Position numbers and translations under genes: made by a program | Part shown: in pieces, positions 7,939-18,253 of the stretch | How positions within the stretch are numbered: position 1 is the stretch's first letter | Layout of the letters: each line of letters starts with the position of its first letter | Notes under the pieces: model-generated | What the model saw: only the letters and a program-made list of their open reading frames with translations | What the model was told of the DNA's origin: nothing | Databases searched by the model: none | Assembly: GCA_963787345.1 (NCBI GenBank) | Contig: CAWBCW010000026.1 | Span: 310,001-374,000, forward strand | From: Bacillus_BD sp963787345 | Lineage (GTDB): Bacteria; Bacillota; Bacilli; Bacillales; Cytobacillaceae | Direction: 5' to 3' | Length of the DNA: 64,000 bases

Positions 7939-9913
7939 ATGAAACAAATTGCGATGATGATGATGGTCTTTGTGTTCTTTATTGTCACAGGTTGTAATCA
8001 AGAACCCCAGCCGAGTGATCGTCTGTCAGAGTATATTGAACTCTGGAATAATCAGAAATTTGAGGAAATGTACAATTTCCTAACATTCAGCGCACAGGAG
8101 TCTATGTCAAAGGAGGACTTTGTGAACCGTTATGAAAAAATTTACAGTGACCTTGAAATACAGGATTTGAAGATATCATTTAATAAACCAGAAGAAGAGG
8201 TGAAAGAGGAGTCTGTTCAATATACATTTTCCGCTTCCATGGAAAGTATCGCAGGGAACATTGAGTTTGAACATACGGCATTATTAAAGAGAGAAGCGAA
8301 GAATGACAAGGAAAATTGGTATATTGATTGGGATACGACATATATATTCCCACAGTTGAATGAGGGTGACAAGGTTGGCTTGTCAATGACACCTGCAAAA
8401 CGGGGGGAAATTCAAGATCGAAACGGACAGTCGCTGGCTATGAATGGGGAAGTCTATGAAATCGGAATGGTACCGGGAAGTCTTGGTGAGGAGAGGGAGG
8501 CAACGATTGCCGAAGCGGCTTCACTTTTAGGGATAACCGTTGAAAAAATCAATGCTGAGTTAAATGCCGCATGGGTCAAGCCGGAATATTTTGTTCCGAT
8601 CAAACGGGTTTCCCTCGAGGAACGCAACCTTGTCGCAGAGGTGACTGTGCTCCCAGGCGTTCAGTCAAAGCAAGTGGAGGCACGGGTGTATCCGTTGAAG
8701 GAAGTGGCTGGTCATCTAACAGGTTATATCGGTGCGATCACCGCTGAGGAACTCCAGGAGTTGAAAGGCAAAGGCTATAGCAGTGGTGATTCCATCGGGA
8801 AAAGAGGCTTAGAGCAATTATTTGATGATAAATTAAAAGGTGAAAATGGCGTAAAAATAATGATTAATAAAGGGGATGGCTCCCAGGAAGTTCTCTCTGA
8901 AAAGGAGGTAATGGATGGAGAAAATATTCAGCTAACGATTGATGCTTCGATGCAAACGAAGTTATACGGGCAGTTGGCAGGTGATGCCGGAACAGCGGCT
9001 GTTATTCATCCAACAACAGGGGAAACATTGGGGCTAGTGAGTACGCCAAGCTTTGACCCAAATCTTTTAGCATTAGGGGCGACAGCTCAACAATGGGTGG
9101 CCTTGGAGGATGATCCCCTTCAGCCATTGTTGAACCGGTTTGCCGCCAACTACGTTCCAGGCTCTGTGATCAAACCGCTTACCGCAGCGATCGGATTAAA
9201 AGAGGGTACGTTGGATCCGGACCAGCTGATGAATGTGAGCGGCTTGAAGTGGCAAAAGGATCATCATGGGGGAATTATTTTGTGACAAGAGTCAAGAGGC
9301 ATCAAACGTTGATTTGGGAAAAGCCCTGCTCTACTCGGACAATATTTATTTTGCACAAACCGCGTTAGCATTGGGTGCGGATGAGTTGATTAATGGTTTA
9401 AAAGGCTTTGGTTTTGAGGAAGAGATTCCGTTCACATATCCGCTTGAGAAGTCGGTTACAGGAGCGATAGATAGCGATGTAAAAGTGGCGGATTCCGGAT
9501 ACGGGCAAGGCGAAGTGGAAATGAACATTTTGCACCTCGCGGTATCTTATACGCCATTTATAAATGCAGGCACTCTCATAAAGCCGACGTTGCTGCTAGA
9601 TGATGCGGACGGGGTAGCATGGAAAGAAAACGTAATTAGCACTGAACAGGCTACACAGATTTCCGAATATGTAGAAAATGTCATTAGTCATCCGGAGGGA
9701 ACGGGAAATGGTGCTAAGGTAGAGGGGATGACCCTTGCTGGGAAAACTGGAACAGCCGAGTTTAAAGCCAAACAAGGTGAAAGAGGTCATGAAAACGGAT
9801 GGTTTGTTGCCTATAGTTCGGATTTATTGGTCGCCATGATGGTCGAAGGCATTCAGGATAAGGGCGGATCGAATTATGTGGTGAAGAAGGTAAGGAATAT
9901 GTTTGTGGAGTAA
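7939..9913 (+). pseudogene. Penicillin-binding protein 3-like transpeptidase (PbpC/MecA type), two frameshifts
   Basis: Class B penicillin-binding protein, a cell-wall cross-linking transpeptidase anchored outside the membrane. Order: lipoprotein-like signal (V-T-G-C near residue 19), NTF2-like MecA N-terminal domain (about 25-140), dimerisation region, then the transpeptidase domain with S-V-I-K as active-site S-x-x-K, Y-S-D-N as S-x-N and G-K-T-G-T. The frame is broken twice within about 40 bases. After W-Q-K near 9258, one missing A in an A run moves the correct reading (G-S-S-W-G-N-Y-F-V-T-R-V-K) to a second frame. One missing A near 9291 then moves E-A-S-N-V-D-L-G-K to a third, which runs to 9913. 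The breaks fall between S-x-x-K and S-x-N, so the protein as read would be inactive. Both look like homopolymer contractions, so sequence error is possible. ATG at 7939 with GAGGTGG upstream. Confidence 0.85.
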
Positions 9914-10065
9914 TGGGAAGCTAGAGCAAAAAACGATTAATAATCAAGGCGAATACACGAAGATATTGACATGAATACATTCACTTGTTTCATAAAACTT
10001 CCATTTCATGGTATGATAAAAAATAATAAGTAGAAAAATACGAATGAATTAAGGAGAGGTCCGTT

Positions 10066-10944
10066 TTGAAGAAGGTAAGAAAAGCGATTATTCCCGCTGC
10101 AGGGTTGGGAACCCGATTTTTACCAGCCACAAAGGCAATGCCGAAAGAAATGCTTCCAATTGTGGATAAACCGACGATTCAGTATATTGTGGAAGAAGCA
10201 ATTGAATCTGGAATAGAAGATATTATTATTGTAACCGGGAAAACGAAGCGTTCGATTGAGGATCACTTTGACCATAACTTAGAGCTTGAGCAAAACTTAG
10301 AAAGCAAAGAAAAGTTTGAGCTTTTAGAGGAAGTTCGAGATATTTCTAGTATGGTCGATATTCATTACATACGTCAAAAAGAACCTAAAGGTTTAGGACA
10401 TGCCGTTTGGTGTGCACGTAACTTTATCGGTGATGAGCCATTTGCGGTGTTATTGGGTGACGATATTGTCCAGGCAGATACTCCTTGCTTGAGACAATTA
10501 ATGAATCAATATGAACAAACCCTTTCCTCGGTTATCGGGGTCATGCAGGTTCCTGAAAATGAAACTCATCGTTATGGGGTCATCGATCCACTTGAAAGCT
10601 TTGGGCGCAACTATCAAGTAAGTAACTTCGTGGAAAAACCAAAGCCTGGAACAGCACCATCCAATCTTGCAATTATTGGAAGGTACATTTTCACACCGGA
10701 AATCTTTATGTTCCTTGATCGCCAAGAAGTGGGTGCAGGTGGTGAAATTCAATTAACGGATGCGATTCAAAAGCTGAATGAAATCCAACGCGTTTTTGCC
10801 TTTGAATTTGAAGGACAACGTTATGATGTTGGAGAAAAGTTAGGCTTCATTGAAACGACGATTGAATTTGCTCTCCAACATGAGGATTTACGTGAAGATT
10901 TACTGCGTTTTATGGCAAAAAAATTAGATAATGCGGACATCTAG
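10066..10944 (+). CDS. galU: UTP--glucose-1-phosphate uridylyltransferase
   Basis: Makes UDP-glucose from UTP and glucose-1-phosphate for teichoic acid, glycolipid and exopolysaccharide synthesis; cytosolic. 292 residues, normal for GalU/GtaB. The nucleotide-binding motif G-L-G-T-R-F-L-P-A-T-K lies at residues 13-23, followed by P-K-E-M-L-P-I. The sugar-binding G-E-I-Q-L-T-D-A is near residue 225, with F-E-G-Q-R-Y-D-V-G after it. TTG start at 10066 with AAGGAGAG upstream. It is intact and followed by a strong terminator. Its last 180 bases plus terminator occur again at 19059-19292 (see repeats), so it marks one edge of a duplicated junction. Confidence 0.95.
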   Translation: MKKVRKAIIPAAGLGTRFLPATKAMPKEMLPIVDKPTIQYIVEEAIESGIEDIIIVTGKTKRSIEDHFDHNLELEQNLESKEKFELLEEVRDISSMVDIHYIRQKEPKGLGHAVWCARNFIGDEPFAVLLGDDIVQADTPCLRQLMNQYEQTLSSVIGVMQVPENETHRYGVIDPLESFGRNYQVSNFVEKPKPGTAPSNLAIIGRYIFTPEIFMFLDRQEVGAGGEIQLTDAIQKLNEIQRVFAFEFEGQRYDVGEKLGFIETTIEFALQHEDLREDLLRFMAKKLDNADI

Positions 10945-11001
10945 TTCATAATTATTAAATGCAAAAGGCCCTTTCTGAAGGAATCAGAGAAGGGCCTTTT
11001 T
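10766..11001 (+). repeat. galU 3'-end direct repeat, left copy
   Basis: This segment covers the last 60 codons of galU, the short spacer and the terminator. It is repeated at 19059-19292 in the same orientation with about half a dozen differences by eye. The two copies enclose the block of broken genes from glpP to the HAD phosphatase. This copy belongs to the intact galU. Confidence 0.93.
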
Positions 11002-11003
11002 TG
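10960..11003 (+). terminator. galU terminator
   Basis: A GC-rich stem (AAAGGCCCTT..TGA with TCA..AAGGGCCTTT) is followed by T residues, 20 bases after the galU stop. A near-identical copy lies at about 19255-19295. Confidence 0.9.
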
Positions 11004-11007
11004 CGTA

Positions 11008-11039
11008 AAGGGGGTCAGACTAGTTGGTCTGACCCCCTT
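11008..11039. repeat. Perfect palindromic element (GGGGGTCAGAC type)
   Basis: AAGGGGGTCAGAC (11008-11020) is repeated in inverted form (11027-11039) around a 6-base centre. It lies just after the galU terminator, at the left edge of the decayed block, and is absent from the second galU 3' copy. Palindromes of this kind are often dispersed intergenic repeats. Confidence 0.7.
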
Positions 11040-11114
11040 CAGATATGGCAAATTTTAACATCCTTGTCTTTCTTTTACTAAAATGAGAAAAAAGATGTTG
11101 TAAATGGGGGTAAT

Positions 11115-11743
11115 ATGTTGAATATTTCGAAAGAGTATTTTAATGAGCGATTAGAGAAGTATAAGTTAATCGCATCTGTGAAAGATCCGAAGTCGATTGA
11201 TAAGGCGATTGAATATAAAGATAATATTAGTTCTGTCATGTTATTGACGGGAAACATCCTGTCGATAAGCGGATTATGTCCAACTTTTTCACAACAATGG
11301 GTTGCCTGTGATCGTAGATGTAGAAAAAATCGGCGGATTAAAGACGGATTATTATGGGATTGATTTTATAAGTAAAGTAGTGAAGCTCTTTGGAATTGTT
11401 ACCAATAAATCAGCTGATATCAAAAAGGCCAAAGCCAATCAATTATATGTCATGCAACGAATCTTTCTCATTGATACGGAAGTACTTGATAATTTAAAGG
11501 AAACGATCAAGGAGATTAAAGCAGATGCAATTGAAATCATGCCTAGTCGATTGCCTGATATCACGAGGGGAATTGCGAGTCTTTCACCCGTACCGATCGT
11601 AACGGGCGGTTTTCTTGACGAGCCGGTTCACATCCATCAATCGTTGGAAAACGGAGCGGCGGGGGTGGTCAACCTCGAATCGAAAGATATGGAAGCTCCT
11701 TCATGAACATCCTGAAATCATTTCGAAGTTTGGCCAGCCATAA
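11115..11743 (+). pseudogene. glpP: GlpP, glycerol-3-phosphate-responsive antiterminator; three frameshifts
   Basis: GlpP binds the leader of glp transcripts and, with glycerol-3-phosphate, lets RNA polymerase pass a leader terminator. The family is clear from V-I-V-D-V-E-K-I-G-G-L, the I-M-P-S-R-L-P-D-I segment and I-V-T-G-G-F at the C-terminal side. The frame is broken three times: near 11264 (a missing A in S-I-K-R-I-M-S), near 11301 (a missing T in M-G-L-P-V-I-V-D), and near 11697 (an extra C before L-H-E-H-P-E-I-I). The C-terminus F-G-Q-P then ends at 11743. ATG at 11115 after GGGGG. It is the first gene of the block enclosed by galU repeats, next to a GlpP-type leader. Confidence 0.88.
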
Positions 11744-11849
11744 ATGAAAAATGCATGTGCTTTACTTTGTTTTTGCAATTTTAATATTATCTTAACAGAA
11801 CTAAACTTAATTCGACGTATTTCTTTATTTTTTATTAACAATCGACAGC

Positions 11850-11977
11850 TATAATCAATCCTGTAAAGTAGAATAGACGGAAGGCTCGACCAAGAGAGGT
11901 CATAAATGAATGTTTGAACTCATTCAGTAGTAGTTTTACTGATTTGTTCATGCGTTTATTTATGGCCTCTTTTTTTC
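11850..11977 (+). promoter_or_regulatory. GlpP-type leader: promoter -10 and conditional terminator
   Basis: A TATAAT hexamer (11850-11855) is followed by a long inverted repeat: AGAGGTCATAAATGAA (11895-11910) with the complementary arm at 11955-11970 and a run of T. This matches the arrangement of leader terminators controlled by GlpP in B. subtilis glp operons. No recognisable glp gene follows directly: the next 280 bases are non-coding, then comes a truncated DeoR gene. Assignment to GlpP control is inferred from form and from the neighbouring glpP. Confidence 0.7.
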
Positions 11978-12179
11978 TTTTGAAAATAAGTAAGAAATAG
12001 CGCTGACCAATAAGGGAAATAGTCCCATTGAACAGAAAGCAAGAGAACTTTTCTCACCCCCCTTATCAAGTGATCTTGCTCTGTTTTTAGAATCTTTCAA
12101 AGCGAACAGCGTATTCCTTACTACATTTTTAAAAAGGCTTTTCATAGAAAGAAACTATTTATCTAATAATAAAAAGAAG

Positions 12180-12221
12180 TGAAACAAGTAATAATAAAAG
12201 AATGAAACAAGTAATAATAAA
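12180..12221. repeat. Two-copy AT-rich tandem repeat
   Basis: TGAAACAAGTAATAATAAA occurs at 12180-12198 and again at 12203-12221 (unit 23 bases), preceded by a partial third copy. It occupies the place where the 5' end of the DeoR-type gene is missing. The gap from 11978 to 12255 holds nothing else I can support. Confidence 0.6.
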
Positions 12222-12255
12222 GATGAACAAGGGGAAATCCTCCAAATTCCCATAG

Positions 12256-12824
12256 GAATTATCTTTTACGGAAAAGACTAGTCTGCATTTGGATGCAAAA
12301 ATAAAAATTGGAAAAATGGCAGCAAGTCTAGTAGAGGATGGGGAAAGCATTATTATTGATTCAGGCACAACGACCTACACATTGCTAAAAATTTAACGAG
12401 TCACAAAGATCTTACAGTCGTGACAAACGATATGAATGTCGCTGCGGAACTTCGGGAAGCCCCTCAAATTAAAGTGATTTTGACTGGTGGCGAACTGTAT
12501 CCATCTAGCTATTTTCTAAACGGTATGTTCACGGATTACGTACTGAAATCATTGCGTGTCGAAAAGGCTTTTATTTCAACGCCGGCTTTGCATCCTCAAC
12601 ACGGATTAACGAATCCAGATTTAAAGCTGGTACCGGCGAAACAAGGGATGATTCAGGCTGCTGGGGAAATTATCGTAGTTGCTGATGCCAGCAAAATCGG
12701 TAAGCAATCTACCCATAAGATCGCTCCAAACAGTTCAATCCATACGCTTATTACGGGGAAGGACGCATCAGATATCGACATTCAAGCATTTCGCGACATG
12801 GGCATTATATTCTACATGGTTTAA
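12256..12824 (+). pseudogene. DeoR-family regulator, 5' truncated and frameshifted
   Basis: Only the effector-binding part of a DeoR/GlpR-type repressor remains: I-I-I-D-S-G-T-T-T-Y near the start, then L-T-V-V-T-N-D and V-I-L-T-G-G-E-L-Y-P. These read sugar phosphates in intact family members. The N-terminal helix-turn-helix (about 80 residues) is absent; upstream the frame hits stops and a tandem repeat. A missing A in the A run near 12390 breaks the frame after Y-T-L-L-K, and the sequence continues as N-L-T-S-H-K-D-L-T to 12824. It probably once controlled the transporter genes that follow. Confidence 0.82.
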
Positions 12825-13085
12825 CAACCTATTCTATTGAAAGAGGTGATATATAAAAGAAGACAAGCAAATATCTTTACATACTAGCATCTTTAAAAAC
12901 CATAATTTAATTGTATGTTTCAAATCTGGATTAACAGCTATTTATGTGGTAATATTAATCAGGGATCTATTAATGATTGAAAATTCCAGTATAATTTTAC
13001 TGTAATACATAGAGTTTACTCATTACTATATTTAAATTGTCACAAATATTAATTTCATAAAAAATAGTTATGAAGGAGCTCGATT

Positions 13086-14373
13086 ATGTTAAAGAGATAT
13101 TTTAAATTATTTATTGGATTACTTCTATTAACAACTGTCTTAGCTGCATGTAATTCATCTGATTCAAGTCAATCCACAGGCGATGGACCAATCGAAATTG
13201 AATATTGGTATCCAAATGCGGAAACACAAGGTGGAAAAACTGTTACAGAATTGATTGAGAAATTTAATGCATCACAAGATAACATTGTTGTGAGAGGCGT
13301 ATATAACTCAGGGATGTACCAAGGCTTAATGCAAAATTTACAATCATCAGCTGCAGCAGGGAAGGCTCCAGCTTTAGTCCAAATTGGATGGTCTTATAGA
13401 GAATACTTTTCTAACAATTTTAAATATGTAGAACCACAATCCATTATTGAGAAGTATTTTCCTGAAGATGCATCATATTTACAAGAGAAGTTTTTAGGCA
13501 ATATTTTGGATTTAGCAGTGAACAACGATGGAAATCAAGTAGGAGTACCTTATTCACTCAGTGTTCCAATTCTTTACTTAAACATGGATATTTTAAATGC
13601 AGCAGGGGTAAATCCAGATGAATTAACTTCATGGGAAGCCGTTGCAGAAGCTTCTAAGAAAATTAAAGATGCTACTGGTAAACATGGACTGTATATCGTT
13701 GAAAATCCGGATAACTGGAATGTTCAAGCGATGATCGAAAGTAATGGTGGTGAAGTGATCGTAGACGGAAAGGCAGCATTTAATAGTCCTGAAGGAATCG
13801 CGACGTATCAATTTTATCAAGATTTAGTTAAGAATGGCAGTGCATTACACATCGGTGCAGACCAAGGTCAGCAAGCATTTGTTTCTGGAGATGTAGGGAT
13901 GGCGCATATGACCATTGCGCAAAGAACAAACGTAACATGAGAATGGAAACTTTGAATCAACTGCCGTTCCACATCCTGCCTTTGACGGCAAAGAAGTAAA
14001 AGTACCCGCAGGCGGATCGATGCTTACCATTACAGCTGAAGATGAAGAACAGCAAAAAGCAGCATGGGAATTTATGAAGTTTTTATATGAGCCAGATAGT
14101 GTCTCTGCTTGGACATTTGGTACAGGATATCTTCCTGAAACGACTGATGCAACTGAAAATAGTGAATTGGCTACTTTAATTAAAGACGATCCAATGATGG
14201 CAGCTGCCTATGCTACATTAGATAAACTTGTTCCTTGGGCGCCATTCCCTGGAAATTCTGGCCTTCAAGCAGAACAAATGTTAATTGATATGAGAGATCG
14301 TATTTTAAATGGCGGAGATGTAAAGAGTGAACTGAAGAAAACGCAAGATGAAATTAATGAATTAATAAAGTAG
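13086..14373 (+). pseudogene. UgpB-like ABC substrate-binding lipoprotein, one frameshift
   Basis: Extracellular solute-binding protein of the family that includes glycerol-3-phosphate binding UgpB. The lipoprotein signal ends L-A-A-C at residue 21, and the mature part begins I-E-I-E-Y-W-Y-P-N-A. The frame is intact to R-T-N-V near 13935. One extra base there shifts the rest (E-N-G-N-F-E-S-T-A-V-P-H-P, then the C-terminal half) to another frame ending at 14373. Total length without the shift is about 429 residues, normal for the family. It heads the permease and ATPase genes. The substrate (glycerol-3-phosphate or a glycerophosphodiester) is inferred from UgpB likeness and the glpP neighbour. 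Confidence 0.85.
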
Positions 14374-14457
14374 ATAATTAGAATAATGGAGGGAAAATAG
14401 GTGAAGCTTTTGCGATTCTATTTTCCTTCTATACTTGATAAGCATTGGAGGAAACAA

Positions 14458-15351
14458 ATGTTAATCCATTTAAAAAAGATGCAATGGAGAGCAACACTGT
14501 TATTATTACCTGCGATTGTTTTCCTTGGTTTATTTGTCATTTGGCCTACGATCTATACATTGTATTTAAGTTTTTTTGACTGGAATATGCTCGCACCTAA
14601 AAAGAATTTTGTTGGTTTAGAAAACTATATAGCCATTTTAACGGATGCAAAAACCTATAAAGTTTTAATGAACACCTTTTTATATATTGTTATTTTATTA
14701 ATACTTAAATTAGTTGTTCCTTATATATTTGCTTTTGTCCTTCATTTGGTCGTACGAAAATTTAAGAGATTTATTTAAAACGGCCTTTTTCCTGCCTTCA
14801 TTCATATCTCTCGTGGTTGGCTCGATCTTAGCCACTTTTATATTAAATCCTGTGTCGGGGCCGGTAGCTATCTTAGCTAATTATATTGGTTTAACCATAC
14901 CCAATTGGACTCAAACAGAGGGGCTAGTAATCGTTGGAATCAGCTTAATCACGACATGGAAGATATTTGGCTATAACTTTCATCATGTTATATGCAACGA
15001 TTTCAGGTATTTCATCTGAAGTAATAGAAGCTGCAAAGCTGGATAATATTCCAAGTTGGAGAATTTTGAAGGATATTATCATCCCGATGAGTAGCTCAAC
15101 AGGTATTTATATTCTCATTATGACGATTGTAACAGGTTTACAGTACGTATATACACCAGTAAAAGTAGTCACCCAGGGCGGACCTGACTCAGGAAGTTCA
15201 AACCTAATTTATGAGTCGTATCACCAAGCATTTAATGTGTTTAGCACGGGGACTTCTGCGGCATTTTCAATCTTAACACTCATATTTGTTTGTTCTATTA
15301 CTATTATTGCAGTTTAGGTTTGTAGAAAGAGGGGTCCACTATGAAAATTGA
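14458..15351 (+). pseudogene. UgpA-like ABC permease, three frameshifts
   Basis: Binding-protein-dependent permease of the MalF/UgpA type. It has a first membrane helix (A-T-L-L-L-L-P-A-I-V-F-L), the family segment F-F-L-P-S-F-I-S-L-V-V-G and the loop E-A-A-K-L-D-N-I-P-S-W that docks the ATPase. Three single-base shifts are seen: near 14760, near 14985 and near 15300. Read through them, the protein ends Q-F-R-F-V-E-R-G-V-H-Y-E-N at 15351, overlapping the next start. I place the start at ATG 14458 because GGAGG lies 6 bases before it; a GTG at 14401 is possible. Confidence 0.83.
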
Positions 15352-16170
15352 GAGTAGATTACCTTCAGTTCTTTGGACATGGGCATTCATTGCAGTGGTT
15401 ATGATTTGGGTTTTACCAATTTTATTCGCACTAGGAACTTCTTTTAGAACACTGCAAGATATTTATGACAATGTTTTAGCTATATTTCCAACATCGCCAA
15501 CCTTTGAAAATTATAGTCAATTATTTGAACAGTTGCCGATGTTAAAAATCATTATGAATAATTTTACAATTGCAACAACCGTAACGATATTAAAATTAGT
15601 CACCTCGTTTTTAGCGGCATATGCATTTGTTTACTTTAGTTTTAATCGGAAAGAAATCTCTGTACTTTCTTTTAATTACAACCATCTTTATTCCATTTAC
15701 TGTAACGATGGTTCCAAACTATTTAATGCTCTCTAGAGTCGGATTAACTGATAATATCATTAGGTGTTATTCTGCCTCAGGTTGCTGATGCAGCGGGGAT
15801 ATTCCTGCTAACTCAAGTTATGAGATCCATCCCATATTCATTTATTGAATCAGCGAAATTAGAGAATATTAGTAACTTTAGAATTATGAAGGATATTGTT
15901 TTACCACTTATACGACCACAAGTGACAGCAGTGGGCATTTGGTTTTTCGTCAATTCATGGAATGAATTTGTATGGCCTTCCCTGATTTTAAAATCAACGG
16001 AAAGTTATACTTTGCCATTAGCCTTACAGATGTTTATTAGTTCAGAGGGCGGGACGAATTTTGGTGTGGCCATGGCTGTATCCGTTATTACGATGTCCAT
16101 CCCATTATTACTTTATTTAGTTTTCCAAAAATACATTATCGGTACATTTACTTCTTCAGGGATTAAATAG
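15341..16170 (+). pseudogene. UgpE-like ABC permease, two frameshifts
   Basis: MalG/UgpE-type inner-membrane permease. The frame begins at ATG 15341 and runs through W-A-F-I-A-V-V-M-I-W and S-F-L-A-A-Y-A-F. It shifts near 15660, after which the correct reading is L-Y-F-L-L-I-T-T-I-F-I-P-F-T-V-T-M-V-P. It shifts again near 15755 (one extra base before G-V-I-L-P-Q-V-A-D-A-A-G). The last part holds the ATPase-docking loop E-S-A-K-L-E-N-I-S-N-F and ends at 16170. Length without shifts is about 276 residues, as expected. The ATPase gene starts 15 bases later. Confidence 0.83.
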
Positions 16171-16184
16171 GAGGGAAAAAAATA

Positions 16185-17347
16185 ATGGCAAATATTCGAT
16201 TTGAAAACGTTAGAAAATCATATGGAGATAATGTGATTATAGATCATTTAAATTTCGAAATATACTCTGGTGAACGGTTAGTATTATTAGGTCCTTCAGG
16301 CTGTGGAAAATCCACTATTTTAAGAATGATTGCTGGTCTCGAAGAAGTTACTGAAGGCAATCTCTATATGAGAGATGAGCGGGTAAATGATATCCCTCCA
16401 GGTAAACGAAATATAGGAATGGTTTTCCAAAATTATGCGCTCTATCCTCACATGACGGTTAAAGAAAATATAACGTATGCACTTAGAGTTAAGAAGGTAC
16501 CTAAAAATGAAATTGAAAAGAGACTGGATGCAGCTGCTGAATTCCTTCAGTTAAAACAGTACTATGATAGAAAACCATCTGAACTTTCTGGCGGTCAAAG
16601 ACAAAGGGTAGCCTTGGCAAGAGCAACGGTGAAAAATAGTGATTATTTCTTACTTGATGAACCACTTTCCAACTTAGATGCACAATTAAGAATCTCAGCG
16701 ACGAACGGCACTAATGGATATTCATCATCAATATAAACAAACAATGGTTTATGTGACACATGACCAAATTGAAGCGATGACGTTTGGGAGCCGAATTGCC
16801 TTATTAAATAAAGGAGTATTACAAATGCTGGATACGCCAGAAAATGTGTACCATCGTCCAGCTAATATTTTTACAGCCAAATTCATCGGAAATCCGCCAG
16901 CCAATATTTTAGAAAACGTACAATATGTAAATGGAGTACTGAAAATAGGGAAGGAATCCTTCCAGTTAAGCGAATATTGGAAAAAATATATTGAACAAAA
17001 TGTTTCCGGTCAATTCGTATTAGGCATTCGTCCTGAACATATTAACTTAACGAAAACGCCTAAGGATGGCAGCATTCGCGCAAAAGTAAAGCATTCAGAA
17101 AACCAAGGAAGTAATTTTGCTATTTATCTAGATATAGAAGGCGAAGATGCCATTGCCCTTGAAACGATGAATGCCTTTCAAAAATGGTGAAGAGGTATTC
17201 GTCAATATGATGATGGATGAAATTCATTTCTTTGATAAAGAAACAGAAAGAAATATTGGTTATCCAACCAATATTATTGCAAAAAAGAAGGCCGCAAGTG
17301 GAATAGAAATAGACGAAGAAAATAAAAAAATAGTGGCTTTACAATAG
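16185..17347 (+). pseudogene. UgpC/MsmK-like ABC transporter ATPase, two frameshifts
   Basis: Carbohydrate-uptake ATPase. Walker A is G-P-S-G-C-G-K-S-T (about residue 37), then the Q-loop M-V-F-Q-N-Y-A-L-Y-P, signature L-S-G-G-Q-R-Q-R and Walker B Y-F-L-L-D-E-P-L-S-N-L-D. A shift near 16705 separates this from the H-loop part (V-Y-V-T-H-D-Q-I-E-A-M-T). A second near 17185 separates the C-terminal regulatory (TOBE) end, which closes at 17347. AGGAGGG precedes the ATG. Together with the three preceding genes this would form a complete importer, now broken in every subunit. Confidence 0.85.
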
Positions 17348-17359
17348 GAGGAACCCTTA

Positions 17360-18191
17360 ATGAAGCAATTATCATTTATTCAATTATCTGATACACATTT
17401 AAGAAGTCATTATAATAATGATCCATTTGAGATTGTTTTTAACGGCCTGAAAAATCCAGCAGATAATTTAACTGCTGTCTTACAAAATATTGATTTTGAA
17501 GAAATGGATTTTATTACGATTACCGGTGACCTCGTACATGATGGCAGTGCGGAAGACTATAAAAATTTAAAATCATTGGTAGAAGGCAATGTTCCTGGGG
17601 GTTTCCCCGTTTATTACTGTTTAGGAAATCATGATGATAAAAAAAGCTTCTATAAAGGTTTTTATGAGATTGAAAATAAATCTGCATCATTGGATTATGT
17701 AGAAGAGATGAACGGATATCGTTTCATTTTCTTAGATACATCAGTTGATGATATGCATGAAGGTTATTTATCAGATGCCCAATTAGATTGGTTAGAGGAA
17801 ACATTGAAAGAGAATTCAGAAGCTGGGTCTACTTTTATTTATGCATCACCGCTCAGTTTGGAATGGTGAGAAAACAACAGAAGCATCTGAAAGACTCTTT
17901 GATATACTTGCAAAAAGTGATGTGATCAGTATTCATAGTGGACATCTTCACACTGCAGGGATCAATCATATCGGGAAAATACCACAATTTTCAATTGAAA
18001 GTCTCGCGTTTGGTCTAGAGTATACAAAGGAAATGGTGAATTATACAAATCGTAATTCCTACAATTATTATTCCATTCGTGATCGAGAAATTTTCTCAAA
18101 GACCATTTATGTGAATCCAAATGAGAAAGTCATTTGGGCGCTGACAAATGAAGAAAATGAACGATATAACATTGAACATTATGGAAGATAG
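17360..18191 (+). pseudogene. Calcineurin-like metallophosphoesterase (Icc/CpdA type), one frameshift
   Basis: Metal-dependent phosphoesterase with the motif series S-D-T-H-L, G-D-L-V-H-D, G-N-H-D-D and, after the shift, G-H-L-H-T. This order is typical of Icc/CpdA and of related glycerophosphodiesterases. One single-base shift near 17850 falls at the usual H-H-x motif (seen as Y-A-S-P in one frame, M-H-H-R in the other). Length without the shift is about 276 residues. Its place behind a UgpBAEC-like importer suggests it cleaved an imported phosphodiester; that is inference. Confidence 0.82.
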
Positions 18192-18253
18192 GCGTGAAAA
18201 GAAATGCTTTTAAGATTGCTAGAGTTCCAAATATCATACAACAGGAGAGATTT

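Noticed and set aside
9966..9995. TTGACA upstream of galU as a promoter
   Set aside because: No convincing -10 lies at 16-18 bases; TATGAT at 10012-10017 is too far from it. Not listed as a feature.
11960..12145. 61-codon minus-strand frame after the GlpP leader
   Set aside because: It starts in an A/T-rich gap, overlaps the leader terminator, has no ribosome site and no recognisable family. A plus-strand frame here (about 11989-12180) also lacks a start.
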